From JAVBNW01 sp031551255 (lineage in GTDB: Bacteria > Bacillota > Clostridia > Christensenellales > UBA1750), in contig JAVBNW010000090.1 of the NCBI GenBank assembly GCA_031551255.1, forward strand, positions 1 to 59,487: 59,487 nucleotides of DNA, written 5' to 3'. Below, piece after piece: positions 1 to 8,362 of the stretch (within the stretch, counting starts at the first letter, position 1; every line of letters begins with the position of its first letter). The translations under genes and the position numbers were made by a program. Below the pieces are notes generated by a model. It saw only the letters and a list, made by a program, of their open reading frames with translations, ran no database searches and was not told the DNA's origin.

Positions 1-8
1 CCATACAA

Positions 9-83
9 GGCGCCATAGCCAAGCGGTAAGGCAAAGGTCTGCAAAACCTTTATTCACCAGTTCGATTCTGGTTGGCGCCTCCA
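9..83 (+). tRNA. tRNA-Cys (GCA)
   Basis: A full cloverleaf can be traced. The 7-bp acceptor stem pairs GGCGCCA (9-15) with TGGCGCC (73-79), the T arm reads GGTTCGATTC-like, and the anticodon loop CTGCAAA gives anticodon GCA for cysteine. The 3' CCA is encoded (81-83). It lies at the window edge, so it may be the last gene of a longer tRNA cluster. Confidence 0.95.
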
Positions 84-193
84 TTTGGCCTTTGGCTGCT
101 CGCGGTAGACGTATGTTTATCGCGATTTTTTTATCGGCGCAATAACACTGCCCAGTGGGTGCGATGTGTATCCCGCGCGCCTTTAGAGCAGGA

Positions 194-222
194 TTGACGC
201 TGCCGCAAGCAGGTGCTACACT
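194..222 (+). promoter_or_regulatory. Promoter of tRNA-Leu
   Basis: TTGACG (194-199), a 17-nt spacer and TACACT (217-222), with a TG one base before the -10 box. Transcription would start near 229, about 10 nt before the tRNA, so tRNA-Leu can be expressed separately from tRNA-Cys. Confidence 0.7.
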
Positions 223-238
223 AAAACGTATCTTTTAT

Positions 239-324
239 GCCGCTGTGGTGGAATGGCAGACACCAGAGACTTAAAATCTCTTGATCGCATGATCGTGCCG
301 GTTCGAGTCCGGCCAGCGGCACCA
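239..324 (+). tRNA. tRNA-Leu (TAA)
   Basis: Acceptor stem GCCGCTG (239-245) pairs with CAGCGGC (314-320). The anticodon stem AGAGA/TCTCT carries loop CTTAAAA, anticodon TAA for leucine. A long variable arm, as in class II tRNAs, is present, and CCA is encoded (322-324). A palindromic repeat starts at the very next base (325). Confidence 0.95.
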
Positions 325-440
325 CGTCGGGGCGCACTGCGCTCCAAAGTCCGCATCTTTGCGAGGGATGCGGACTTTATGCGCTCCGTGGCCCCTCCTT
401 TTTCGAAAGGGACTGCGGTCCCCCTCGGCCCCCCCTTGGA
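325..440 (+). repeat. Family 1 palindromic element, copy a
   Basis: The scaffold block CGTCGGGGCGCACTGCGCTC opens at 325. Hairpin 1 has a 12-bp perfect stem (346-357 with 367-378, starting AAAGTCCG). The spacer TGCGCTCCGTGGCC-CCTCC follows, then hairpin 2 GGGAC-tgcg-GTCCC (409-422) and a C-rich tail. The scaffold matches the copies at 4473, 20011 and 41166 (reversed), but the stem sequences differ. It abuts the encoded CCA of tRNA-Leu. Confidence 0.75.
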
Positions 441-495
441 GTTGGAGCCATGCGGGAAGATACACCTATTTCATCCCTACATCCCACCCAAAAAC

Positions 496-522
496 CCCGC
501 GGCTATTGGGCTGCGGGATTTT
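496..522 (+). terminator. Weak intrinsic terminator candidate
   Basis: CCCGC (496-500) pairs with GCGGG (513-517), extended by a G-T wobble and two inner pairs, then ATTTTG. It could end the tRNA-Leu transcript. The short U tract makes it a weak call. Confidence 0.35.
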
Positions 523-708
523 GCATATTGTTATGAATCACTTAAAGCCTTCCGTATGCTGGTGGATTTGACACACCCGTGACACATCCGCGAAGTAGTC
601 ACGATAATTTATAGCGATGATTGTAAATGTATTCGATGCTCGATGCAACTATCCCGCCATAAGCTTCATCAAGCGCGTCGGCCGCACCGCCACCCATGCT
701 TGGGCAGA

Positions 709-894
709 TATAGTCGGCCAATCTCAAATAAAGAGCAAGCGAGCGGATCTTTTCCCGCATGGCGGCGTCGAGCTTAGGCCGGCGTAGCTTAAGGCATTTC
801 ACGCCGAAGGCGTGTCCCGAAGGGTCGCTTCCTTACGCCTCCTTGCCCTGCGAAAAAATCTCTCGCTCGCTTGCCCCGTTTTTGAACTTGGCCG
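709..894. repeat. Family 2 foldback element, copy A
   Basis: The element is bounded by near-inverted ends: CGGCCAATCTCAAA at 715 and TTTGAACTTGGCCG at 881-894. Inside lie GCGAGCGGATCTTTT (739-753) and the facing block AATCTCTCGCTCGC, plus short hairpins such as ACGCC-gaa-GGCGT. Copy B at 22645 shares the ends and inner blocks but carries a different central hairpin. An antisense reading frame crosses it (599-802), but its sequence is mostly repeat. Confidence 0.7.
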
Positions 895-1290
895 AATATA
901 AGTACGATAAGTTGCGCAAAAAGAGAAAGGAGGACAAAGGGGCGGCCGGGCAGTATGATAGAGGTGCATCGTCTACCACGTTGATGAAAGCGGAAAAAGG
1001 GGTATTTGCAAGGCATCGAGCATGGTCGGAGTCTATGTGATCCTAGCCGGTTGCAGAACCTTAGATAAAGAAGGCGCTTTGTATGGCCGCCTGTGGTTTA
1101 CAAGAACCAAAACGGGTTGTTAGGATGGGGCCATCGCCTTCCTGCGGCTCATCGATCAGAGCGCAGGCCACACAGATAAAGTGATATGTCATATCGCTTC
1201 CCGTCAGGCCAACGGCATTCTTGCCTTCGGGATGATCCCATCTTTCGCCAAACCGAGTTCTATAGTCCTCTCACCAATCCCCAAGATCGG
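895..1290. other. Intergenic stretch with no recognised gene
   Basis: No reading frame here has a recognisable protein family or a good ribosome site. The frames present are short or antisense extensions of the Gfo/Idh gene. I see no strong hairpin, tRNA or riboswitch motif. Confidence 0.5.
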
Positions 1291-2283
1291 TCAACCAAAA
1301 CGATCGGCAGCCTCCTGTATTTTAAGCGTGTTCCTCGACGACTTCAAAACCACAGCAGTATTGAGCGCGGTATCGGCGCCGCCAAGCTCCTTGACAAAAT
1401 CGGACAGAATATCATCGCAGCCGACGGTCGGCGGAGCGATATACTCAACGCCGGCGCTTCCGTTCATCGAAACGCTGACCTCCTTGAGGTTGGCGCCAAA
1501 CTCGATGACGCCACCGGTGCCAAAGATCGTAAAGCGCCAATAAAAGGGAGAGGCGTACCCCAGCGCGTCGGGCGAGGAGTAGGACACGTCGGCCGTGAGA
1601 CCAACGCCGTCGGTCAACTCCGCAATGAACTGACCGCAGTCCTTAAACCGCGGCTCTTTGGTAGCGAAACCGTTCCATGTCCGCGCCCCGATGACGCGTA
1701 CGAGCTCCAGCCCCGCCAAATGATAGATGAGATCGACGCCGTGGACCGCGATATCGTTGATGACGCCCCCGTGCTTACCCTCCTCGAAATACCAGCCCGG
1801 ACGGGTACCATACATCAGCGGATGTTGCCCGCCAAAGAATATCGTCTGTATGCGGCCTAGATTGCCCTTTCGGATCAGGTCCCGGACAAAGGGCACAAAA
1901 GCGGCATACCGCATGTCGAGCATGCAGCCCACCTTGAGGCCGGTTTTCAGGCTCAGCGCCTCGATTTCGTCTAGCCCAGCCAAGGAAGTGCACAGCGGTT
2001 TATCGGCCAGAATGTGCTTGCCGGCTTTGAGCGCGGCGATCGCGCGGGCGCCACGGATGGCAAAATAATCCCCGACGGCCACGATGTCGACGCGCGGATC
2101 GGCCAGCAAATCCTCATACGACGCATAGTTGAAGGTCGCGCCGAGATTCTTTTCGGCGGCATCGCGCGCCCCGTCGTCGCACTCGAAAGCTCCGGCGATT
2201 TGGATATTTTCGTTAGCTTGCGCCATCTTATACAGCGAGGTGATGTGCCCGTGCCGAAAGCCAACAAATGCCATCGTAAACAT
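1291..2283 (-). CDS. Gfo/Idh/MocA family oxidoreductase
   Basis: 330 aa NAD(P)-dependent oxidoreductase of the Gfo/Idh/MocA family, which typically oxidises or reduces sugars and inositols. An N-terminal Rossmann fold opens with AFVGFRHGHI (residues 5-14), where the usual GxGxxG is replaced by GFRHGH. The family lysine is in DKP at 94-96, followed by the C-terminal substrate domain. The ATG at 2283 follows AAGGAG, 7-8 nt upstream. It stands alone, facing away from the PRTase gene, so the substrate cannot be inferred. The plus-strand frames over it are shadows. Confidence 0.85.
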   Translation of the reverse strand: MFTMAFVGFRHGHITSLYKMAQANENIQIAGAFECDDGARDAAEKNLGATFNYASYEDLLADPRVDIVAVGDYFAIRGARAIAALKAGKHILADKPLCTSLAGLDEIEALSLKTGLKVGCMLDMRYAAFVPFVRDLIRKGNLGRIQTIFFGGQHPLMYGTRPGWYFEEGKHGGVINDIAVHGVDLIYHLAGLELVRVIGARTWNGFATKEPRFKDCGQFIAELTDGVGLTADVSYSSPDALGYASPFYWRFTIFGTGGVIEFGANLKEVSVSMNGSAGVEYIAPPTVGCDDILSDFVKELGGADTALNTAVVLKSSRNTLKIQEAADRFG

Positions 2284-2682
2284 GTTGCATTCTCCTTCTT
2301 CGCGGTTAGGCCATGTCGCTCATTATAGTATATCCATCCGGTTTCACAAAACGCCAAGGGAGGACTGGAACCACGATCATCCGAACCCATTGCGGAATAT
2401 GTCTATCGGTGACGGGTTTGGAGGATCGCTTTATTTTGATTTCAATTTTTTCCCCGGTATGGTATGATCAAGGCGGCTGGAATGCCTGCCAACTTCCAAA
2501 GGCGGCGCCGTGGATGTGCGCCTAAGGCTTGATTCCAATAAGTCCACATGAGCTGCTCCATACCGCTTCCAGCGCTTTCCCTGGATCATTTCCCCTTACG
2601 AAATGGTTTCCGCCGCCTTTCGATAAACCATGGCGACGATACTCGCAGGAGTTTTCGCTTCATTATGAAAGGAGATAGCAAA
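2284..2682. other. Intergenic region and long leader of the PRTase gene
   Basis: About 400 bp between divergent genes. A -10-like TATGAT near 2463 could drive the rightward gene, leaving a leader of about 200 nt. I looked for known riboswitch signatures and recognised none. Confidence 0.3.
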
Positions 2683-3321
2683 ATGGAAACAAGGGCAAGG
2701 GAAATCGGCGCGAGGTCCGACAAAAGCATCAAGATTCTTTCCATACCCGGTCATTTCGCTACGAACCACTCGCATGTCAATTATTACGTGGATTTAACCT
2801 CCATCAAAACCCAGCACAGAATGGTCAGGAAGGCCGCAGCGGAACTCGCCAGGAAATATAACGTGACCAAGGTGGACACCATCATCTGCCTGGAGGGCAC
2901 GGAAGTGCTGGGTGCGTACATGGCCGATGAGCTCACCCAGGCTAGCATGGTGAACATCAACGACGGCGATGACATCAGCGTAATCACCCCCGAGCTCAAC
3001 AGCAACAACCAGATGATTTTCCGCGACAATACCCAAAAACTTATATGGGGCAAAAATGTATTGTTGCTCATCTCCTCGGCCTCGACCGGCAAGAGCGTTA
3101 ACCGGGCGGTTGAGTGCCTGAACTATTACAATGGCAAGCTGGTGGGCATAAGCGCCCTCTTCAGCGCGGTGCGCGAGATTTACGGCATCTCCGTCAACTC
3201 GGTATTCACGGAGCAGGATTTGCCAAGCTACAAGACCTATCTGCCCAGCGATTGCCAGATGTGCAAGACAAACCAAAAGATAGACGCCATCGTCAACAGC
3301 TTCGGATATTCAAAGCTTTAA
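2683..3321 (+). CDS. Phosphoribosyltransferase-like (orotate PRTase-type) protein
   Basis: 212 aa. The start ATG 2683 has AAAGGAG 8 nt upstream; earlier in-frame ATGs lack one. The fold resembles type I PRTases: IICLEGTEVLGAYMADEL (core strand and helix, about residues 70-87) and KNVLLLISSASTGKS (about 123-137) sit where the 5'-loop and PRPP motif belong. In canonical OPRTases the PRPP motif carries two acidic residues (VDDV-type); here that position reads LISS. A C-terminal CQMC pair is unusual. It may be a non-catalytic or regulatory relative, as often annotated in Clostridia. No pyrimidine genes are nearby. Confidence 0.6.
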   Translation: METRAREIGARSDKSIKILSIPGHFATNHSHVNYYVDLTSIKTQHRMVRKAAAELARKYNVTKVDTIICLEGTEVLGAYMADELTQASMVNINDGDDISVITPELNSNNQMIFRDNTQKLIWGKNVLLLISSASTGKSVNRAVECLNYYNGKLVGISALFSAVREIYGISVNSVFTEQDLPSYKTYLPSDCQMCKTNQKIDAIVNSFGYSKL

Positions 3322-3332
3322 AACCGCAATCG

Positions 3333-3375
3333 CCTGCGGCGAGAACCGTTAAGCGTTCCCGTCGCAGGTTTTGTT
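3333..3375 (+). terminator. Intrinsic terminator after the PRTase-like gene
   Basis: CCTGCG (3333-3338) pairs with CGCAGG (3363-3368), with an inner GAAC/GTTC pairing, followed by TTTTGTT. Confidence 0.55.
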
Positions 3376-3557
3376 ATGACAATATGGTATATAGCCCCAT
3401 AAGAATCGCAGTCGTTATAACCGCGCCTCGTTTTCACTACGGATGGAAGCGCATAAGTCAGCGCCGCTATTTCAAGCTGAATGGCCAAAGGTATGAACAA
3501 ACGGCTAGCGTTATTCGCGCCCCCGGCTGTTCTCCCTACAAGGGTTTATGATTTTTT

Positions 3558-4391
3558 TCAAAAAGCCAGTACGATTCCGCCATCGTTCGCATACATCGAG
3601 CCCAATCCACGCGTCTCATTAATGACGATATTTTGAAACGCATATGCTGCCAAAACCTCTTTCTCGACGTATTCGGCACGTTGTTTATTATTGCAGTGCG
3701 ATATGACCAACGTGCGATCAAAATCAATACAGAATCTTCCAATCATATGAACCAGTTTGGTCAACGCCTTTTTCATGCCCCTTGCCTTTTCATACAATAT
3801 GATCTCGCCATCTTCCGCACGAAGCACGGGAATGATGTTGAGCATGGTGGCTACGATGCCCGTCATTTTCGTCATTCTGCCGTTTTTAATCAGATTATCA
3901 AGGCTCTCAAGCACGATGAGCGTCTCCATTTCCGCAACGAACCCATCCATGATCTCAACGATCTCTTCGTATTCCAAACCCTGCTTTATGCAGTCTTTTA
4001 ACCTTAAAAAAATAAGCGTTTCGCCCGCAACCGCGCTTTTGGAATCCAGGATGTGTATCTTGGCCTGCGGATCAGCCCGCTCGATGGTTTGCTTCGCTAC
4101 GCAAGCGCTTTCATAGGAAGCGCTCAGCCTGCTGGATATGGTGATGATGAACGCTCGCGTAGCATCGCCTACCGCCTGTTCATAGTGATGTGGAGAAGGG
4201 CAGCCAGACCTTGGAATGGTCTTGCTGCTTTTCATATCGTCGATGAAGCGCTTAACGTCCAATGCAGCGTCATCAATATAGTGCCTGTCCTCGATGGTCA
4301 CCGAGAAGGGCACGGAAACAACGTCTACGCCCGCTGCCAATTCCGGCGATATATCGCAACAGCTGTCGGCAACGATTCGGATTCTACTCAT
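3558..4391 (-). CDS. DegV family fatty-acid-binding protein
   Basis: 277 aa. The N-terminus MSRIRIVADSCCDISPELA matches the DegV start pattern (IVxDSxxDI), and the GRM(T)KMTG and SHCNN motifs recur in the family. DegV/FakB proteins bind a fatty acid and can present it to the FakA kinase for phospholipid synthesis; no fakA is seen here. The start at 4391 is preferred over the longer frame to 4463 because GGAGG lies just upstream and the family begins here. Confidence 0.85.
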   Translation of the reverse strand: MSRIRIVADSCCDISPELAAGVDVVSVPFSVTIEDRHYIDDAALDVKRFIDDMKSSKTIPRSGCPSPHHYEQAVGDATRAFIITISSRLSASYESACVAKQTIERADPQAKIHILDSKSAVAGETLIFLRLKDCIKQGLEYEEIVEIMDGFVAEMETLIVLESLDNLIKNGRMTKMTGIVATMLNIIPVLRAEDGEIILYEKARGMKKALTKLVHMIGRFCIDFDRTLVISHCNNKQRAEYVEKEVLAAYAFQNIVINETRGLGSMYANDGGIVLAF

Positions 4392-4472
4392 TTTATCCTC
4401 CAAGATAGAAATGTTCGATCGTATTGTACATTCACATATTACGCTCCGCACCTTTTTTGTCAATACATTTCA

Positions 4473-4640
4473 CGTCGGGGCGCACTACGCTCCGAAATCC
4501 CAGCGCTGCGGCGCCGGGATTTTTTACGCTCCGCGACCTTTCCTCCTCCCAAAGAAACTGAGGTTTCTTTGGGACAGGAAGAACGAGGAACGCTGGCTCC
4601 GCGCGTTCTTTGTCGTTCCTAATCCATAAAAGCGCTTCCA
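4473..4640 (+). repeat. Family 1 palindromic element, copy b
   Basis: It opens with CGTCGGGGCGCACTACGCTC. Hairpin 1 pairs AAATCCC (4495-4501) with GGGATTT (4516-4522), with an inner GCG/CGC. The spacer TTTACGCTCCGCGACC then CCTCCTCC follows. Hairpin 2 is an 11-bp stem, CCCAAAGAAAC (4548-4558) with GTTTCTTTGGG (4563-4573). The tail, ending GTCGTTCC and a half-stem CCATAAAAGCGC, matches the tail of the copy at 20011. Confidence 0.8.
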
Positions 4641-4664
4641 CTGCCTGCGTATGCTTGAAAGGTA

Positions 4665-4673
4665 TGTTATAAT
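4665..4673 (+). promoter_or_regulatory. Extended -10 promoter of the DUF6282 gene
   Basis: TG-T-TATAAT (TATAAT at 4668-4673) is an extended -10 element with no clear -35 box. It lies just downstream of the family 1 repeat and gives a leader of about 57 nt. Confidence 0.5.
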
Positions 4674-4736
4674 TAGGTAAGGATGGGTTTTGCCGATCTA
4701 TGCACAAATATTTCGATGAAGAGGAGCGACATCCAC

Positions 4737-5789
4737 ATGTTCAATCTTTACGATGAAAATACATATGAAAGACCTGATTATTCACCGGAAGAGTTAAGGG
4801 AATCATTTGAGCACCGATATGAAAACCTGCCGGACAGGCTGCTCTGCGGCGCAATCGACACCCATGTGCACGCGGGGCCGGTGCTTATGTCAAACCCGGG
4901 GCATACCGACCCGATCGAAATCGCCGTTGCTGCCCGCGATGCGGGAATGAAGGCCCTTGTCTATTACGACGTGTTCGGCTGGGCCTCCGGCACGGCGTGG
5001 ATGGTTAACCGCCATGTTAAGGGAATCAAAACCTACGGCGGTTATCTGATGAACTCCTGCCACGGCGGAATGAACCCTCGCGCGGTGAAAACAGCCCTGA
5101 ACATGGGCGACGGCTGCCGATTTATCAGCTTTGGGTCGCATTGCACGTACTATCAGGCATCGCGCGAATCGGCCTTGATCGACGGCAAACTCGTCGCCTT
5201 TAAGGATGCTTATCCCAAGTTTGCGAAAGAGGAGCTGTCGCGGGCCGTACAAATAAAGCTCGACGATCCCGTTCCCTCCGAGTTGGACGAGATACTTTCG
5301 ATGATAGCCGAGCGCGAAGAGGTCTACTTAAATGTCGGCCATGTTTCCGCTCAGGAGGCCCTTCGCCTTGTGGATCTCTCAAAACGCTATGGAATAAAAA
5401 AAGTGCTCATATGCCACCCTGTTCGCGCCCAGATGAGCGTTGCGCAACAAAAAGAGCTCGCTGCGCAGGGCATCTTCCTGGAAGGGTGCGCGGTCGACTT
5501 TATGTACCCGCCCGCACCGCGCACGCATTATTATGTCGAGCGCGAATATATGGATATGGGAGATGCCGTTGCGCGTATGCGCCCCGGCAGTTTTGACTTT
5601 TTTAACATCCTCAAAGAAGTCGGCCCCGATCAGATCGTACTTGGCACCGACTACGGCATCCGTTCCGCGCCGACTGCGGTCGAGGGCATGCGCATCTTGA
5701 TATCCGAGTTGCTCGATTTTGAGTTTTCCACCGAGGATATCATCAAGATGACTGCAACCAATCCTTCCAGGCTCATTGGAATGGAGTGA
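4737..5789 (+). CDS. DUF6282 family amidohydrolase-like protein
   Basis: 350 aa metal-dependent hydrolase-like TIM barrel. GAIDTHVHAGP (about residues 38-48) carries the HxH metal pair expected after strand 1. NVGHVSAQEAL, ICHPV and VLGTDYG supply a conserved His, His and Asp in the order of amidohydrolase ligands. The family has no settled substrate. The start at 4737 is chosen because GAGGAGCG lies 8-9 nt upstream; ATG 4716 has none. It is monocistronic, ending at a terminator. Confidence 0.75.
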   Translation: MFNLYDENTYERPDYSPEELRESFEHRYENLPDRLLCGAIDTHVHAGPVLMSNPGHTDPIEIAVAARDAGMKALVYYDVFGWASGTAWMVNRHVKGIKTYGGYLMNSCHGGMNPRAVKTALNMGDGCRFISFGSHCTYYQASRESALIDGKLVAFKDAYPKFAKEELSRAVQIKLDDPVPSELDEILSMIAEREEVYLNVGHVSAQEALRLVDLSKRYGIKKVLICHPVRAQMSVAQQKELAAQGIFLEGCAVDFMYPPAPRTHYYVEREYMDMGDAVARMRPGSFDFFNILKEVGPDQIVLGTDYGIRSAPTAVEGMRILISELLDFEFSTEDIIKMTATNPSRLIGME

Positions 5790-5838
5790 GTCCGTTTTTA
5801 CTTGAGGGTTCGGCATCAGGTGGCATGGCGTTTTAGAA

Positions 5839-5870
5839 CCCCCGATAGGTTGCGGCCTATCGAGGGTTTT
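5839..5870 (+). terminator. Intrinsic terminator
   Basis: CGATAGG (5843-5849) pairs with CCTATCG (5856-5862), extended by CCC/GGG after one mismatch, followed by TTTT. Confidence 0.75.
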
Positions 5871-5930
5871 GCACTGCGTGGATCTCAGTAAAAGCATCTC
5901 AGCGGTTTTGTGGAAGGGGGGCAGCATGTT

Positions 5931-6464
5931 TTACTCGCTTATCTGGTATACGCTGCAATATTTTTCGGCGCACACAAAGGCGAATCCGGCCTTTTCTAAG
6001 ACTCTTCTCGACGGCCAATTCTCATGCTCGGCCTTGCCTACGATCTTTGGAGCTGCCCCTATTTCGCGCAATCTATCCATGCCCCATGCCACGGCCGCCC
6101 TTGCCGCCTCCGTCGCATAGCCCTTCCCCTGATGGGCCTGCGCGATATCATAGCCTATTTCGATGTCTTTAAGCTCTTCCACCCCATGAAATTTGCTCAG
6201 GCCGACGGAGCCTATGAGTTCGCCGGTATCCTTAAGGGCAATGGCGAGATCGCACTGATCTTTCATGATATCGACGGGTCGCGACCATGTGGCGATGTTT
6301 TGTTCAATTTGCTCAGCGGCGAGGTTTTCGTCGGTCAAGGGCAGGAAATAAAACCACCGAAGATATGTTTTTTCGTTGCGGAGCCTTACCAAAGTCTGTA
6401 TATCTTCAGCTTGATAGGGCCTGTAATGCAGCCGTTCACTTTTGAAAAAACTATTGCCATTCAT
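5931..6464 (-). CDS. GNAT N-acetyltransferase (RimJ/RimL type)
   Basis: About 177 aa. The opening, with SERLHYRPYQAED, and the middle block IGYDIAQAHQGKGYATEAA are typical of RimJ/RimL-like acetyltransferases; the acetyl-CoA loop is HQGKGYATEA. The C-terminal NWPSRRVLEKAGF fits the family pattern N..S.rvlEKlGF. The start is ATG 6464, 12 nt after AAAGGAG; a longer form from 6512 is possible. It would transfer acetyl from acetyl-CoA to an amine of unknown identity. Confidence 0.8.
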   Translation of the reverse strand: MNGNSFFKSERLHYRPYQAEDIQTLVRLRNEKTYLRWFYFLPLTDENLAAEQIEQNIATWSRPVDIMKDQCDLAIALKDTGELIGSVGLSKFHGVEELKDIEIGYDIAQAHQGKGYATEAARAAVAWGMDRLREIGAAPKIVGKAEHENWPSRRVLEKAGFAFVCAEKYCSVYQISE

Positions 6465-6756
6465 ATGAGAAATCTTCTCCTTTCGTAAAGTAGCTTCATG
6501 ATATCGAATCAATTAAATAATAACAAGGGCAATTATTCACAAGTATTATTCGGTTTTTTTGTGCATAATTTTAGCTGCCTGCGCGGTTGAATCCGATTGC
6601 GGTACTATAAAAGAAGCTTTTAGTCGCTAGCGCTAAGATGATGGGCGGCCGGGTTTTGGAAAACGCAAAAGGTAACTCCCGGTGCGTGTGCGGCGAAGGA
6701 AATTCATGCTACCTTTTTCATATAAGCTTTCATAATGTGGTTAGGGGGAGCGCAAT

Positions 6757-7728
6757 ATGATCAAGAGGCGCAGTTTGCTCATCTACATTTTGCTGACCAT
6801 CGTTACGTTTGGGGTTTACGCGATCTATTGGCAATACAGGTTTGCCAAGGACATGAACGCCCTGTGCGAGGGCGACGGCCGCAAGACGCGCGGCGTGCTC
6901 TTCTTTTTCTTCATTACGATGGTGACGTTCGGCATCTATGCAGTTGTTTGGTACTATGGCGTGGGCAACCGCCTGCGCGACAATGCGCCCCGCTATGGCG
7001 CTTCCATTGCCACGGGCGGCGGCATCGTGCTGCTGTGGCAAACCCTCGGAGCGCTCTTGTTCGGCATTGGGCCGTTTGTGGCGCTATATCTGTTGATGAA
7101 GGGCATGAACACCCTGGGCGATGTGTACAACCAGCGCGCGCAGGCCGGCGAAGGAAACCCGCCGCCCTATGGAAACGCCGGCAACGCGGCCTATGCGGAG
7201 GCGTATGCTCCCGGGGTTGAGGGCGCGGCGAACCCGTACGCAACCGCTGCCGTCGCGCAGCAGGCCCCTGCGCTTGCAGGGCGCTCGATACCCCTGATCG
7301 TGATCGGATGCGCGCTGTCGGCGTATGCGCTTTACTCGTTGATCATAACGTTGCTCATGCTCGTAAGCTATGGTTTTTACGGCTTGAGTACCATCATGAA
7401 CATACTGGAGATCGCCGCGCTCGCAGGCGGCGGAGTGTTGTTGCTACTGGGCGGGTTAAAAGGGGAGGCCTCGCCGGCAAGCAAGGGCGCCTATATCTCT
7501 TTAGGAGCGCTGGCGCTGTATGTCATCCAGCTGTTGGTCAACCTTATTTTGATGGTGCCATATTATGGGATTGCATATGCGTTGGAAGTGATATTCTATA
7601 CCCGTGCGCAGCTGAGCTCGGTCGTGGCTTTGCTGTGCTCGGTCGGGCTGCCGATCACCGCGCTCGTGTTGGCGCGGCGCGAGCATGCAAAATCCGCGCA
7701 GAATGCTTCGCAAGGCCCATCGGCATGA
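6757..7728 (+). CDS. DUF4234 domain membrane protein
   Basis: 323 aa. Two repeats of LLTIVTFGVYAIYW / TMVTFGIYAVVWY type near the N-terminus mark the DUF4234 fold. A third hydrophobic stretch (about 90-115), a Gly/Ala/Pro-rich linker with NPP-YGN motifs (about 125-170) and four more membrane segments follow. The function is unknown. GGGGGAG precedes the ATG. It overlaps a possible ATG of the downstream lipoprotein (ATGA at 7725-7728), suggesting translational coupling. Confidence 0.7.
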   Translation: MIKRRSLLIYILLTIVTFGVYAIYWQYRFAKDMNALCEGDGRKTRGVLFFFFITMVTFGIYAVVWYYGVGNRLRDNAPRYGASIATGGGIVLLWQTLGALLFGIGPFVALYLLMKGMNTLGDVYNQRAQAGEGNPPPYGNAGNAAYAEAYAPGVEGAANPYATAAVAQQAPALAGRSIPLIVIGCALSAYALYSLIITLLMLVSYGFYGLSTIMNILEIAALAGGGVLLLLGGLKGEASPASKGAYISLGALALYVIQLLVNLILMVPYYGIAYALEVIFYTRAQLSSVVALLCSVGLPITALVLARREHAKSAQNASQGPSA

Positions 7729-7742
7729 GGCGGGGCTATAAC

Positions 7743-8180
7743 ATGAAGCGGCGTACGTCGACAGCGTTTATCATCTGCGCGCTTTGCCTTGCGCTGTGCG
7801 CCTGCTCAAAGCCCGTTGCCTATGGCGAACCGGAGGGCATCGCCGGAGCATCCGTGCTGGAGCTCACGTATGTTGGCCGCGATGCGCGGGAGAAGTGTTA
7901 TTACGCCACTTTCCTTCCCGGACATATGGGGGAGGATGGGTTCGAGGCCGACGCCCCGGAAATCAACCTGCGCATAAGCCCGGAAAACATCACCGGCGTA
8001 TTTTGGGAGCCGGGCGTAGACGGAGCCTCGGGCCCGGGTTCATACCAAAGCGGCGGCGCGCTCGAAACTTTCCTTAACGATCTGCACAAGTATAATGGCG
8101 AAGATGCGCGCGCATTCATCAACTATTGGGAATTTGACGAAGAAGGGCGGCTGACGTACCTGAGCGAGTGGGCTCCCTAG
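7743..8180 (+). CDS. Small putative lipoprotein
   Basis: 145 aa with a signal peptide MKRRTSTAFIICALCLALCA and lipobox LCAC, so the mature protein should be lipidated at Cys21 on the outer membrane face of the cell. I do not recognise the mature domain; it is acidic and ends in YWEFDEEGRLTYL. An alternative start at 7725 overlaps the stop of the DUF4234 gene. The two genes are probably one transcript ended by the terminator at 8200. Confidence 0.65.
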   Translation: MKRRTSTAFIICALCLALCACSKPVAYGEPEGIAGASVLELTYVGRDAREKCYYATFLPGHMGEDGFEADAPEINLRISPENITGVFWEPGVDGASGPGSYQSGGALETFLNDLHKYNGEDARAFINYWEFDEEGRLTYLSEWAP

Positions 8181-8199
8181 GAGTAGCCAATCAACGGCG

Positions 8200-8232
8200 A
8201 TGCCGCGGATTGTATGAATCCGCGGCATTTTT
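8200..8232 (+). terminator. Strong intrinsic terminator
   Basis: ATGCCGCGGATT (8200-8211) pairs with AATCCGCGGCAT (8216-8227), a 12-bp stem with a 4-nt loop followed by TTTTT. Confidence 0.9.
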
Positions 8233-8281
8233 TGGGAAAAGCAGATGAACAAACGCGCTTCGCGCGGCGCGCAGGATTTAT

Positions 8282-8289
8282 GCTATAAT
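8282..8289 (+). promoter_or_regulatory. Extended -10 promoter of cbiB-cobD
   Basis: TG-C-TATAAT with TATAAT at 8284-8289 and no convincing -35 box. The leader is about 66 nt, too short for a cobalamin riboswitch, and none of its conserved boxes is visible. Confidence 0.5.
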
Positions 8290-8362
8290 CAATCGCGTCG
8301 AGCGATAGTGCATTCGCACAATCGGCGGAGGTTTCCAATCCATCCATAAAGGGAGGCCCGCT

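Noticed and set aside
599..802. Minus-strand 67-codon frame with KIRSLALYLRLADY-like start
   Set aside because: Much of it is translated family 2 repeat; a similar peptide appears in the copy at 22645, so it reflects the repeat, not a gene.
1186..1860. A 224-codon plus-strand frame
   Set aside because: It overlaps the Gfo/Idh oxidoreductase on the other strand, which has a family motif and ribosome site; this frame has neither.
8233..8362. Cobalamin riboswitch before cbiB
   Set aside because: The leader is only about 66 nt and shows none of the conserved B12-box sequence.
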